From positions 1 to 63,699 of the forward strand of contig CALWVE010000023.1 of assembly GCA_944384905.1 (NCBI GenBank): 63,699 bases of DNA, in the 5' to 3' direction. A program made the translations under genes and the position numbers. Of this stretch, positions 33,648 to 41,518 are shown piece by piece. Below the pieces are notes generated by a model. That model searched no databases, was not told the DNA's origin, and saw nothing but the letters and a program-made list of their open reading frames with translations. The stretch comes from an uncultured Clostridia bacterium. Lineage in GTDB: Bacteria > Bacillota > Clostridia > Oscillospirales > Acutalibacteraceae. Positions within the stretch are counted from its first letter, which is position 1. Each line of letters starts with the position of its first letter.

Positions 33648-35132
33648 ATGGCTAAAAAGCCGAACATTCTGTATATCCTTTCCGATGACCAGGGCGCTTG
33701 GGCGATGCATTGCGCCGGCAATCCCGAAATTCATACGCCGAACCTCGACCGTCTGGCGGAGTGTGGCATCCGTTTTGATGATTTCTTCTGCGTTTCTCCG
33801 GTTTGTTCTCCGGCGCGCGCCTCGCTGCTTACCGGCGACATCCCGTCTTCCCATGGCGTGCAGGACTGGATTCGCAGCGGTAATGTAGACGCCGAAAAAT
33901 ACGCCGAACAGGGAAAGGAAAATCCCTATGGCGGCTATGTGGATGAACGCAAACCTATCCAGTATTTGAAAGGAAAAACCACCTATACCGATGTGCTGGT
34001 GGAAAACGGCTATACCTGCGCGCTTTCCGGCAAATGGCATCTCGGCGACAGCGTGACTCCGCAGCATGGATTCAGCCGCTGGTACTCCATCGGCAAGGGC
34101 GGCGCGTTCTACTATCATCCCGATATGGTAGAAAACGGGAAAATTACCGTGGAACACGGCAAATACATTACCGATCTCATCACCGACCGCGCGCTCGATT
34201 TTATGGACGAGTTGGCGCAAGGGGAAGAACCGTTCTATCTGGCGGTGCATTACACCGCGCCGCATTCGCCGTGGGAAGCCGACCAGCATCCCGCAGAGTA
34301 CATCAATCTGTACCGTGACTGCCCGTTTGAGAGCATTCCCGATGTGCCCGATCATCCGGGCCTCACCGTGCCGCCCGTTTACGGTACGCCCGCCCGCCGC
34401 GTGAACCTGACAGGCTATTTCGCCGCCATCACCGCGATGGATGCGAATATCGGCCGTCTGCTCGATCGTCTGGAAGAAAAAGGCCTTGCGGAAGATACCA
34501 TTGTGATTTTCAACGCCGATAACGGCATGAATATGGGACATCACGGTATCTGGGGCAAGGGCAACGGCACATTCCCGCAGAATATGTTCGATACATCCGT
34601 AAAAGTTCCGTTTATCTTCTCTTATCCCGGTCATACGCCGCAGGGTGTTGTCAATCACGATATGATCAGCGCCTACGATTTATTCCCGACGCTGCTCGAT
34701 CTGCTTGGCATCGATAACCGCGTCACCCAGCGTCTGCCCGGCCGCAGTTTTGCGCCGGTGCTACGTGGGGAAACGATGGAATCCCGCGATGAAGTGGTTG
34801 TGTTTGATGAATACGGCCCGGTGCGCATGATCCGTTCCAAAACGCACAAGCTGGTGCTGCGGTATCCGTATGGGCCCAACGAATTTTACGATCTCGTCGC
34901 CGATCCGGACGAAGAAAATAACCTCTACGACGATCCGGCTTATGAGGAACAGATTGTCGATATGCGCGCGCATATGGAACGCTGGTTTAACGATTACGCC
35001 GATCCCGATATCGACGGCACGCGCAGCGAAGTCACTGGCCTGGGTCAGCTTTGCCGCCCGGGTATTTACGCCACGCGGCGCGATGTGTTCGCCGCCCGCA
35101 AACCCGTAGAAAAGCCGGCGGATAAAAAGTGA
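33648..35132 (+). CDS. Sulfatase (formylglycine-dependent)
   Basis: A 494-residue alkaline-phosphatase-superfamily sulfatase. The metal Asp pair is at residues 13-14 (SDDQG), the modification motif CSPAR at residues 53-57 supplies the Cys to be converted into formylglycine, and GKWHLGD and HYTAPHSPW follow. No signal peptide, so it would act on sulfated compounds inside the cell. A Cys-type sulfatase in an anaerobe needs a radical-SAM maturase (anSME), and no such gene is in the window. Starts 13 bp after the serine hydrolase gene with AAAGGGGG before the ATG. Confidence 0.93.
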   Translation: MAKKPNILYILSDDQGAWAMHCAGNPEIHTPNLDRLAECGIRFDDFFCVSPVCSPARASLLTGDIPSSHGVQDWIRSGNVDAEKYAEQGKENPYGGYVDERKPIQYLKGKTTYTDVLVENGYTCALSGKWHLGDSVTPQHGFSRWYSIGKGGAFYYHPDMVENGKITVEHGKYITDLITDRALDFMDELAQGEEPFYLAVHYTAPHSPWEADQHPAEYINLYRDCPFESIPDVPDHPGLTVPPVYGTPARRVNLTGYFAAITAMDANIGRLLDRLEEKGLAEDTIVIFNADNGMNMGHHGIWGKGNGTFPQNMFDTSVKVPFIFSYPGHTPQGVVNHDMISAYDLFPTLLDLLGIDNRVTQRLPGRSFAPVLRGETMESRDEVVVFDEYGPVRMIRSKTHKLVLRYPYGPNEFYDLVADPDEENNLYDDPAYEEQIVDMRAHMERWFNDYADPDIDGTRSEVTGLGQLCRPGIYATRRDVFAARKPVEKPADKK

Positions 35133-35142
35133 GGTAGATTTC

Positions 35143-35865
35143 ATGCCCGAAACAAAATCTTTTTTGTTTGAAAATCATCCCTGCCAGCTGGTTATCCCGG
35201 ATGCCCCCGCCAAGGGGCGTCCGTGGGTCTGGCGGGCCGAATTTTTCGGTGCGTTCGATACGGTAGACCGCGCGCTGCTCGAGCGGGGCTGGTATATTGC
35301 CTATTGCTCGCTTTCCGATCGCTACGGCTGTCCGTCGGCCGTTGCGGATATGAAGCGCTTTCACGACCATCTGGTTTCGGCTTTTGGCCTTTGTGAAAAG
35401 GCGGCTTTGTTCGGCTTTTCCCGCGGCGGGCTGTATGCGTTTAACTATTCGCTGCTTTACCCGCAGGATGTGGCGGTTTTGTATCTGGATGCGCCGGTTC
35501 TGGATATTTGCAGCTGGCCGGGCGGACTGGGCGATGCCCCGCGCGCCGAAAAAGAATGGCGGGAATGTCTTGCCTGTTACGGCCTTACGGAAGAAACCGT
35601 TCGTGAAAGCCGGGTTTCGCCGGTGTGGCATCTGGAAGAGCTTTTGGAAAAGAATATTCCGCTTGTGCTGATCGCCGGAGAAAAAGACGGCACCGTCCCC
35701 TTTGCAGAGAACGGTGCGCGGTTATTGGCGGCCCGTAAGGCGCATTCGGATGAAAGCGCCCGTGGGCTGGTTATTCTAAAAAAAGACGGTGACCATCATC
35801 CACACAGCGTGGACGACCCGGCACAGATAACCCGGGTGGCGGAATGGATCGCCGGTTTTGTTTGA
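35143..35865 (+). CDS. Alpha/beta hydrolase
   Basis: A 240-residue cytoplasmic hydrolase. The nucleophile Ser lies in FGFSRGGLYAF (GxSxG), the acid in LIAGEKDGTVPF and the His in DHHPHSVDD. It starts 10 bp after the sulfatase stop with GAGGTAG before the ATG and closes the operon. Likely an esterase acting with its two neighbours; substrate unknown. Confidence 0.85.
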   Translation: MPETKSFLFENHPCQLVIPDAPAKGRPWVWRAEFFGAFDTVDRALLERGWYIAYCSLSDRYGCPSAVADMKRFHDHLVSAFGLCEKAALFGFSRGGLYAFNYSLLYPQDVAVLYLDAPVLDICSWPGGLGDAPRAEKEWRECLACYGLTEETVRESRVSPVWHLEELLEKNIPLVLIAGEKDGTVPFAENGARLLAARKAHSDESARGLVILKKDGDHHPHSVDDPAQITRVAEWIAGFV

Positions 35866-36123
35866 TCAAGATTTGTTTTCTTCCAGACCAAGAAGCCAGT
35901 CAACGCTGACTCCCAGAATTTTGGCGAACGCCACAAGCTCGTAATCGTTTACGGCGCGGATTTGACCTTCCAGCTTGGAAAGCCCGGAGGCGTTCATATC
36001 GATTCCGTTAACCTGTAACTGAGCCAGCAGCTCCTTCTGCTTCATGCCGATGCGTTTGCGTGCCTGCTCAATTCGTTGTCCTACGATATTTTTTGTCCCT
36101 ATTTCCTGTTTTCTCAGTCGCAT
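35866..36123 (-). CDS. XRE-family helix-turn-helix regulator
   Basis: An 85-residue single-domain regulator with the helix-turn-helix at about residues 15-72 (MKQKELLAQLQVNGIDMNASGLS region) and the closing VSVDWLLGLEENK. ATG follows GGGGAGGTGTATCT. It converges end to end with the hydrolase operon and is divergent from pncB, either of which it might control. Confidence 0.85.
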   Translation of the reverse strand: MRLRKQEIGTKNIVGQRIEQARKRIGMKQKELLAQLQVNGIDMNASGLSKLEGQIRAVNDYELVAFAKILGVSVDWLLGLEENKS

Positions 36124-36293
36124 AGATACACCTCCCCGGGTGGACGATTGTCTGCATAGGCCGAGACAATTTTGCCCAAGTATATTTCCTTGTACATAAC
36201 ATTATAATCAAATTTAACAAAAAATCAAGGTAAAATGACGGGATATCCACGTTTTTCCGAAATAAAATCATTTTATCTTTGGGCTTTTTATGT

Positions 36294-36299
36294 TATAAT
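36294..36299 (+). promoter_or_regulatory. -10 element upstream of pncB
   Basis: TATAAT 54 bp before the pncB start. No good -35 is found 16-18 bp upstream, which may point to an activated promoter. Confidence 0.4.
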
Positions 36300-36352
36300 G
36301 ATGTAAAACGGAAGTTTACATTCAGGGTTTACAGTGAAAGGAACATGATTTC

Positions 36353-37819
36353 ATGGCCACCAATAAAATCAAAACCAACCTTACCATGCTCACGGATTTT
36401 TACGAGCTGACCATGGCCAACGGTTATTTTGCCAAAGGATATAAAGATACCATCTGCTATTTCGATATGTTTTTCCGCAAGGTGCCCGATCATGGCGGTT
36501 TTGCCATTATGGCCGGTGTGGAACAGCTGGTTCATTATCTTCAGAACCTGCATTTTGACGAGGACGATATTGAATATCTGCGTTCCCGTCATATTTTCCG
36601 GGAAGATTTTCTCGATTATCTCAAAAACTTCAAGTTTGCCTGCGATGTCTGGACTGTGCCGGAAGGCACGCCGATTTTCCCGGGTGAACCGATTATCACG
36701 GTGCGCGGCCCGGTGATTCAGGCGCAGCTGATCGAAACTATGGTACTGCTGTGCATCAACCACCAGAGCTTGATCGCCACCAAAACGAACCGCATTGTCC
36801 GCGCCGCTCAGGGACGCGCGGTGATGGAATTCGGTTCCCGCCGTGCGCAGGGCGCAGACGGTGCAATTTTGGGCGCCCGTGCAGCTTATATCGGCGGCGC
36901 CATCGGTACGGCCTGTACGTTCAGCGATACCGATATGGGTATCCCCGCGCTGGGGACCATGGCGCATAGCTGGGTACAGCTGTTTGATTCCGAATACGAA
37001 GCTTTTAAAGCTTATGCCGAGGAATATCCGCATAACTGCACTTTGCTGGTCGATACCTATAATGTGCTGAAATCCGGCGTTCCGAACGCCATCCGCGTTT
37101 TCAACGAAGTGCTGGGCCCGATGGGCATCCGTCCGGCCGGTATCCGTATCGACAGCGGCGATATCACGTATCTTTCTAAAAAAGCGCGACGTATGCTCGA
37201 TGAAGCCGGCTATGAAGACTGCAAGATCTGCGCCTCCAATTCTCTGGATGAATATGTGATCCGCGATATGATTATGCAGGGAGCCAAAGTTGATTCATTC
37301 GGCGTAGGCGAGCGGCTGATTACCTCTTCCAGCGAACCGGTGTTCGGCGGCGTGTACAAGCTGGCCGCTGTGGAAAATCCCGACGGCACGATTACGCCGA
37401 AAATCAAGATCAGCGAAAACGTGGCCAAGATCACCACGCCCGGCGTGAAGAAGATTTATCGTCTGTACGACCGCGAAACCGATAAGGCGATTGCCGACGT
37501 GATTACGCTGGCCGATGAAGTGATCGACGATGAAAAGCCGTATGAAATTTTCGATCCCGAATACACCTGGAAGCGCAAGACGATCGAGAATTTCCGCGCG
37601 GTGGAACTGCGCACGCAGATTTTCAAAAACGGCGAATGCACCTACAAGCCTCGCGCACTCAATGCAATCCGCGCGTATTGCGCCGCACAGATCGATACGC
37701 TGTGGGATGAAGTGACGCGTTTCGAAAATCCGCATAACTACTATGTTGACCTTTCTCAGGCGCTTTGGGATCAGAAAAACGAACTGCTTTCCGCCAATAT
37801 GAGCCACCTCAAAGGTTGA
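36353..37819 (+). CDS. pncB: Nicotinate phosphoribosyltransferase
   Basis: Makes nicotinate mononucleotide from nicotinate and PRPP in the NAD salvage route. The 488-residue protein begins with the family motif LLTDFYEL-like MLTDFYELTMANGY, followed by FRKVPDHGGFAIMAG, EFGSRRAQG, the IRIDSGDITYLSKKAR phosphate-site region and SFGVGERLITS. Full length. ATG preceded by GAAAGGAACATGATTTC. Followed by a terminator, so monocistronic. Confidence 0.95.
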   Translation: MATNKIKTNLTMLTDFYELTMANGYFAKGYKDTICYFDMFFRKVPDHGGFAIMAGVEQLVHYLQNLHFDEDDIEYLRSRHIFREDFLDYLKNFKFACDVWTVPEGTPIFPGEPIITVRGPVIQAQLIETMVLLCINHQSLIATKTNRIVRAAQGRAVMEFGSRRAQGADGAILGARAAYIGGAIGTACTFSDTDMGIPALGTMAHSWVQLFDSEYEAFKAYAEEYPHNCTLLVDTYNVLKSGVPNAIRVFNEVLGPMGIRPAGIRIDSGDITYLSKKARRMLDEAGYEDCKICASNSLDEYVIRDMIMQGAKVDSFGVGERLITSSSEPVFGGVYKLAAVENPDGTITPKIKISENVAKITTPGVKKIYRLYDRETDKAIADVITLADEVIDDEKPYEIFDPEYTWKRKTIENFRAVELRTQIFKNGECTYKPRALNAIRAYCAAQIDTLWDEVTRFENPHNYYVDLSQALWDQKNELLSANMSHLKG

Positions 37820-37833
37820 TTGTAAAAAAGAAA

Positions 37834-37872
37834 AAAGGCTGTTCCCGCTGTTCGGGCCGGAACAGCCTTTCC
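37834..37872 (+). terminator. Terminator of pncB
   Basis: Perfect 12-bp stem AAAGGCTGTTCC/GGAACAGCCTTT, 14 bp after the stop; T run is short. Confidence 0.7.
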
Positions 37873-37904
37873 TTGTGTACGAAATATCCGAAAGGAGAAA
37901 AACC

Positions 37905-39104
37905 ATGCATTCCATTCGAGAGATTTATAAGATCGGAAAAGGTCCTTCCAGTTCTCATACGATGGGGCCGGCGCGCGCCGCGGGGATTTTTAAAGAAGAG
38001 CATCCCGAAGCCGATTCGTTCCGTGTGATTCTTTATGGTTCGCTGGCCAAAACCGGTAAGGGACACGGCACCGACGTTGCGATTCTGCAAATGCTGGAGC
38101 CCGTCCAATCTGAGGTTGTTTTTCAGCTGGAAGCCGATTTCCCGCTTCCGCATGAAAACACGATGGATCTGTTTGCCTTTTCCGAGGAAAAGCAAACCGG
38201 CTTTATGCGCGTGATGAGCGTAGGCGGGGGAGATATCCGCATCGAAGGCCGTCCCACGGAAGCCGAAGCCGATGTGTATCCCGAAACGACGTTTGCCGAG
38301 ATCGCCGCGATCTGCAAACACCGCAACATCCGCCTCACTCAGTATATTGAAGAAAAAGAGGGCAAGGAAATTTACGATACGCTGTTTCAGGTTTGGAATA
38401 CCATGCAGCGCGCGATTTCCGACGGCCTTTCCACCAGCGGTGTGCTGCCCGGCGGGCTGGGCGTACAGCGCAAGGCCCAGCAGCTTTTCCAGAACCGTCA
38501 TATCGATGAAAGCGAAGCGACCCGCGAAAATCGTCTGGTGTGCGCTTATGCGTTTGCGGTGAGCGAACAGAACGCTGATAACGGTACAATCGTTACGGCA
38601 CCCACCTGCGGCGCGTGCAGCGTGGTGCCTGCCGTTTTGAAGTATTTTCAGGAAACGCGCCATTTCACCGACGAAGATATTCTGCGTGCCCTGGCTGTCG
38701 GCGGATTGATCGGTACGCTTGTCAAAGAAAACGCCTCCATCAGCGGCGCGGAATGCGGCTGTCAGGCCGAAATCGGAACGGCCTGTTCGATGGCCGCCGC
38801 GGCTTTGGGCGAATTGTTCGGCATGGGAATCGATCAGATCGAATATGCCGCCGAAGTTGCCTTGGAGCATCATCTGGGGCTTACCTGCGATCCGATCTGC
38901 GGATTGGTGCAGATTCCATGTATTGAGCGCAACGCGGTTGCCGCCATGCGTGCGATCAATGCGCTTCGCATTGCAAACTTTTTGACGGATTCGAGAAAAA
39001 TCTCGTTCGACTTGGTTGTAAAAACGATGTACGAAACCGGCAAAGACCTTTCATTCCGTTACCGCGAAACGGCCGAAGGCGGGCTGGCCAAGCTCTATCG
39101 CTGA
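37905..39104 (+). CDS. L-serine dehydratase, iron-sulfur type, single chain
   Basis: Converts L-serine to pyruvate and ammonia using a [4Fe-4S] cluster. The 399-residue protein fuses the beta domain (GKGPSSSHTMGPARAAG, residues about 9-25) with the alpha domain, whose conserved Cys lie in APTCGACSV, AECGCQAEIGTACS and LTCDPICGLVQIPC. It is shorter than two-subunit SdaAA plus SdaAB because the ACT domain is missing. I start it at MHSIREIY, 7 nt after AAAGGAG. Common in amino-acid-fermenting anaerobes. Confidence 0.92.
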   Translation: MHSIREIYKIGKGPSSSHTMGPARAAGIFKEEHPEADSFRVILYGSLAKTGKGHGTDVAILQMLEPVQSEVVFQLEADFPLPHENTMDLFAFSEEKQTGFMRVMSVGGGDIRIEGRPTEAEADVYPETTFAEIAAICKHRNIRLTQYIEEKEGKEIYDTLFQVWNTMQRAISDGLSTSGVLPGGLGVQRKAQQLFQNRHIDESEATRENRLVCAYAFAVSEQNADNGTIVTAPTCGACSVVPAVLKYFQETRHFTDEDILRALAVGGLIGTLVKENASISGAECGCQAEIGTACSMAAAALGELFGMGIDQIEYAAEVALEHHLGLTCDPICGLVQIPCIERNAVAAMRAINALRIANFLTDSRKISFDLVVKTMYETGKDLSFRYRETAEGGLAKLYR

Positions 39105-39107
39105 GGC

Positions 39108-39136
39108 TTGCAATTTGTGTCGGATTGTGCTATACT
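39108..39136 (+). promoter_or_regulatory. Promoter of thiT
   Basis: TTGCAA (39108-39113), 17-bp spacer, TATACT (39131-39136). The transcript would begin a few bases before the TPP riboswitch. Confidence 0.7.
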
Positions 39137-39149
39137 AAGTCCCGAACTG

Positions 39150-39253
39150 AATACAGGGGAGCTTCAAGCCGATGGCTGTCGAGGCTGAGAGTGTGCGGAT
39201 CAGCGCACAGACCCTTTGACCTGATGCGGATAATGCCGACGTAGGGAACGCTA
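39150..39253 (+). ncRNA. TPP riboswitch (THI element)
   Basis: Contains the conserved blocks in order: CAGGGGAGC at the 5' side, GGCTGAGA (39183-39190), then ACCCTTTGACCTGAT and GGATAATGCCGACGTAGGGA. These bind thiamine pyrophosphate. It precedes a terminator hairpin and then thiT, so it should turn off thiamine uptake when TPP is plentiful. Confidence 0.95.
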
Positions 39254-39294
39254 TGTTCATGCTGCCTTTTTGGGCCCCGTGAAACAGAACAAGC

Positions 39295-39329
39295 AACACC
39301 GCAGACAAGTCGTCCTGCGGTGTTTTTTT
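39295..39329 (+). terminator. Riboswitch expression-platform terminator
   Basis: AACACCGCAG/CTGCGGTGTT stem followed by a run of T, between the TPP aptamer and the thiT start. Confidence 0.85.
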
Positions 39330-39413
39330 ATCTGCACCGCGCCGTAAACGGTTCAAAACCATTTACATGCGCCGCTTTGGCGGCTGGGGAAATTCCCCGG
39401 AAAGGAAAAAGTC

Positions 39414-39974
39414 ATGAAAAGCAACACACAAACACAAAAACTCGTTTTGGGCGCTGTTATGCTGGCGCTGGCCACGGCGCTCAGCTTTGTCAAAGTGTAT
39501 GAGCTGCCGCTGGGCGGTTCCATCACGCTGCTGAGCATGCTGCCCATCTGCATTATTTCCATTCGCTACGGCCTGAAATGGGGCCTGGGCGTGGCTTTCC
39601 TGCATGGCTGCATTCAGCTGGCCATCGGTTTGCCGGAAGTACTTTCTTGGGGTCTTACGCCGGCTGTTTTGGCGGGTTCCGTGTTCTTTGACTATCTGAT
39701 TCCCTGCACCGTACTGGGCCTTTCCGGTATGTTCCGCAAGAAGGGTGCCGCGGGCATTTGCGCAGGTATCGGTGTAGCCATGGTACTGAAGTTTATCGCG
39801 CACTTCATCAGCGGCGCTGTGTTGTTTGCCGCCTGGTGCCCGGAAGGCTGGAACGTCTACTGGTATTCCATTGTTTACAACGGTTCCTACTGCTTGCCCG
39901 AAATGATCTTCACCATGATCGCCGCAGCTTTCCTCTTCAAACTGCCGCAGACCAAGAAACTGATCAGCGAATAA
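39414..39974 (+). CDS. thiT: Thiamine-binding S component ThiT of an ECF transporter
   Basis: A 186-residue membrane protein with six transmembrane segments that binds thiamine and works with the shared EcfA/EcfA'/EcfT module encoded elsewhere. Family marks are the N-terminal VLGAVMLALATALSFVKVYELPLGGSITLLSMLP stretch read in pieces (positions 10-43) and the Trp/Tyr-rich WNVYWYSIVYNGSY binding-site region. Position behind a TPP riboswitch fixes the substrate. ATG follows GGAAAGG. Confidence 0.94.
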   Translation: MKSNTQTQKLVLGAVMLALATALSFVKVYELPLGGSITLLSMLPICIISIRYGLKWGLGVAFLHGCIQLAIGLPEVLSWGLTPAVLAGSVFFDYLIPCTVLGLSGMFRKKGAAGICAGIGVAMVLKFIAHFISGAVLFAAWCPEGWNVYWYSIVYNGSYCLPEMIFTMIAAAFLFKLPQTKKLISE

Positions 39975-40012
39975 GCAATTATCTGTTTTGTAACCTAGTT
40001 CAGTCAATCTTT

Positions 40013-40046
40013 AAAGACGGTGTAGCTTTTAGCTATGCCGTCTTTT
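40013..40046 (+). terminator. Terminator of thiT
   Basis: AAAGACGG/CCGTCTTT with inner TAGCT/AGCTA stem and T run. Confidence 0.8.
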
Positions 40047-40095
40047 TCATTTGCGTCTCATAAATAAGAGAAATTTGTAAGAATGAATTGCGATG

Positions 40096-40124
40096 TTGCT
40101 TTTTTAAATTTTGAGGTATATAAT
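40096..40124 (+). promoter_or_regulatory. Promoter of the retron
   Basis: TTGCTT (40096-40101), 17-bp spacer, TATAAT (40119-40124). The transcript would begin near 40131, a few bases before the a1 arm of the retron RNA. Confidence 0.65.
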
Positions 40125-40138
40125 GCATGATAAAGATT

Positions 40139-40339
40139 CAGCCTTTTGCAGTAGTGTACATCTTAAAGTTTTGCTTTAAGAAAGGACAGCGAGTCGCTGC
40201 CCTGGAGATACGATTCAGACGGGTACTTTCGCAAGCGAAAGCACCAGCCTGATCACGCTCCGACGAATTCCTAATCACGTTGTGATTTAAACAGATTCGC
40301 CTGCGCGTGGATCAGGATATTTTGTACTGCAAAAGGCTG
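40139..40339 (+). ncRNA. Retron msr-msd RNA
   Basis: A 201-nt region closed by perfect 15-bp inverted repeats a1 CAGCCTTTTGCAGTA (40139-40153) and a2 TACTGCAAAAGGCTG (40325-40339), 23 bp before a retron-type RT gene. Next to a1 is a G (40154) suitable as branching nucleotide. The msr part has two hairpins: CTTAAAG/CTTTAAG (40162-40180) and GGACAGCG/CGCTGCCC (40184-40202). A third, GGTACTTTCG/CGAAAGCACC (40222-40245), may belong to either part. The msd is a long hairpin: CCTGATCACGC (40248-40258) with GCGTGGATCAGG (40305-40316), CGAAT/ATTCG inside and AATCAC/GTGATT at the tip. Order promoter, msr, msd, RT is the canonical retron order. The exact branch site and cDNA ends are inferred. Confidence 0.85.
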
Positions 40340-40362
40340 TTTTTTATTATCGGGGTGGGAAT

Positions 40363-41421
40363 ATGCATATTACGGAAAATGAGGTGACCTTTGAACGGTG
40401 CGATCAAGCGTTTGTTGGAAAATTCGGGGCGGAAGTCGCTGCTCAAATGGTACTGGATTATAAATCGCTCTATTCTTTGCCGTTTCTTTATGATACCTAT
40501 CAGTTGGCGGATTTTTTGGGGATCGGGAGGAAAGAGCTTTTTGATTGTGTGAGGCATTGCGATCAAAATTATCGTACAATCTCACTGAAAAAGAAAAACG
40601 GCGGGATCAGGCGGGTTTATGCGCCCCAAAAGCCTTTGCGTATCTATCAAGATAAAATTTTGCAGGAAATTCTTTCTCGGTTGCCTGTGTCGAAATACGC
40701 CAAAGCTTATGTGCGAGGCGGCACATTGGTTCAAAATGCAGCTCCGCATGTTGGTAAGCGGTACATTTTAAAATTAGACATAACAGATTTTTTCAATAGT
40801 CTCCATTTCGAACAGATTTACAGTGCGGCGTTTAATACGAATTATTTTCCAAAGCAAATCGGTGTTATGCTGACTACTCTTTGCTGCAGGAAAAATTTTC
40901 TGCCGCAGGGAGCCTCAACTTCTCCGGCACTATCCAATCTTGTGATGCGCAATTTCGATGATGCGATGGGATTTTGGTGTGAAAAACGCGGCATCGCCTA
41001 TACCCGATACTGTGACGATATGACTTTTTCGTCCAATCAACCACTTTTTTCGGTTTATCAAAAAGCTAAAAGCATGCTTGAAAATATGGGGCTGGAATTG
41101 AATGAACGGAAAACCAGCTTTTTCACTAATGCGAACCGCCAGAGTGTGACCGGGCTTACCGTAAATGAGAAGGTGTCGGTGTCCAAAAGCTATAAGCAAA
41201 ACCTTCGTCAAGAAGTTTATTATGTATTAAAATTTGGTTTGGCTGAACACCTTCTGCATACAAACAATAAGCTGTTTCTTGCAGATGGTGTGCCGGATAC
41301 ACAAGCGTATTTCCACCATCTGGTGGGGCAAATTTGCTTTGTGCTGCAAATCGAGCCTGAAAATGCATGGTTTCAAAACGCTTTGGTTGAATTAAGATCA
41401 AAGGAAAACGTTGTCAGGTAA
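40363..41421 (+). CDS. Retron-type reverse transcriptase
   Basis: A 352-residue RT. Retron hallmarks are the NAAPH motif (residues 125-129, the NAxxH box), LDITDFFNS (138-146) with the first catalytic Asp, LPQGASTSPALSNL (180-193), the YCDD catalytic box (216-219, Cys where most retron RTs have Ala) and VTG (262-264), which binds the msr hairpin. There is no maturase, endonuclease or fused effector domain. The RT copies the msd part of the upstream RNA into branched single-stranded DNA. ATG follows GGGGTGGGAAT. Codon use is more AT-rich than in the flanking genes, which suggests acquisition by transfer. Neighbours thiT and a TasA-like gene are not retron partners. Confidence 0.93.
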   Translation: MHITENEVTFERCDQAFVGKFGAEVAAQMVLDYKSLYSLPFLYDTYQLADFLGIGRKELFDCVRHCDQNYRTISLKKKNGGIRRVYAPQKPLRIYQDKILQEILSRLPVSKYAKAYVRGGTLVQNAAPHVGKRYILKLDITDFFNSLHFEQIYSAAFNTNYFPKQIGVMLTTLCCRKNFLPQGASTSPALSNLVMRNFDDAMGFWCEKRGIAYTRYCDDMTFSSNQPLFSVYQKAKSMLENMGLELNERKTSFFTNANRQSVTGLTVNEKVSVSKSYKQNLRQEVYYVLKFGLAEHLLHTNNKLFLADGVPDTQAYFHHLVGQICFVLQIEPENAWFQNALVELRSKENVVR

Positions 41422-41466
41422 ATGGATGGTTTTGATTTTCCATAGAGTCTCAGGCTAGTAAAACAG

Positions 41467-41499
41467 AAAGAGCATCGCTTTTGTGCGATGCTCTTTTTT
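41467..41499. terminator. Terminator between the retron RT and the TasA-like gene
   Basis: Perfect 12-bp stem AAAGAGCATCGC/GCGATGCTCTTT with T run; can serve both converging genes. Confidence 0.8.
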
Positions 41500-41518
41500 G
41501 ATGTAGATGTAGAGGAAA

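Noticed and set aside
40139..41421. Group II intron or diversity-generating retroelement
   Set aside because: The RT lacks maturase and endonuclease domains and no intron domain V/VI or template/variable repeat is visible; NAxxH, VTG and the a1/a2 repeat point to a retron.
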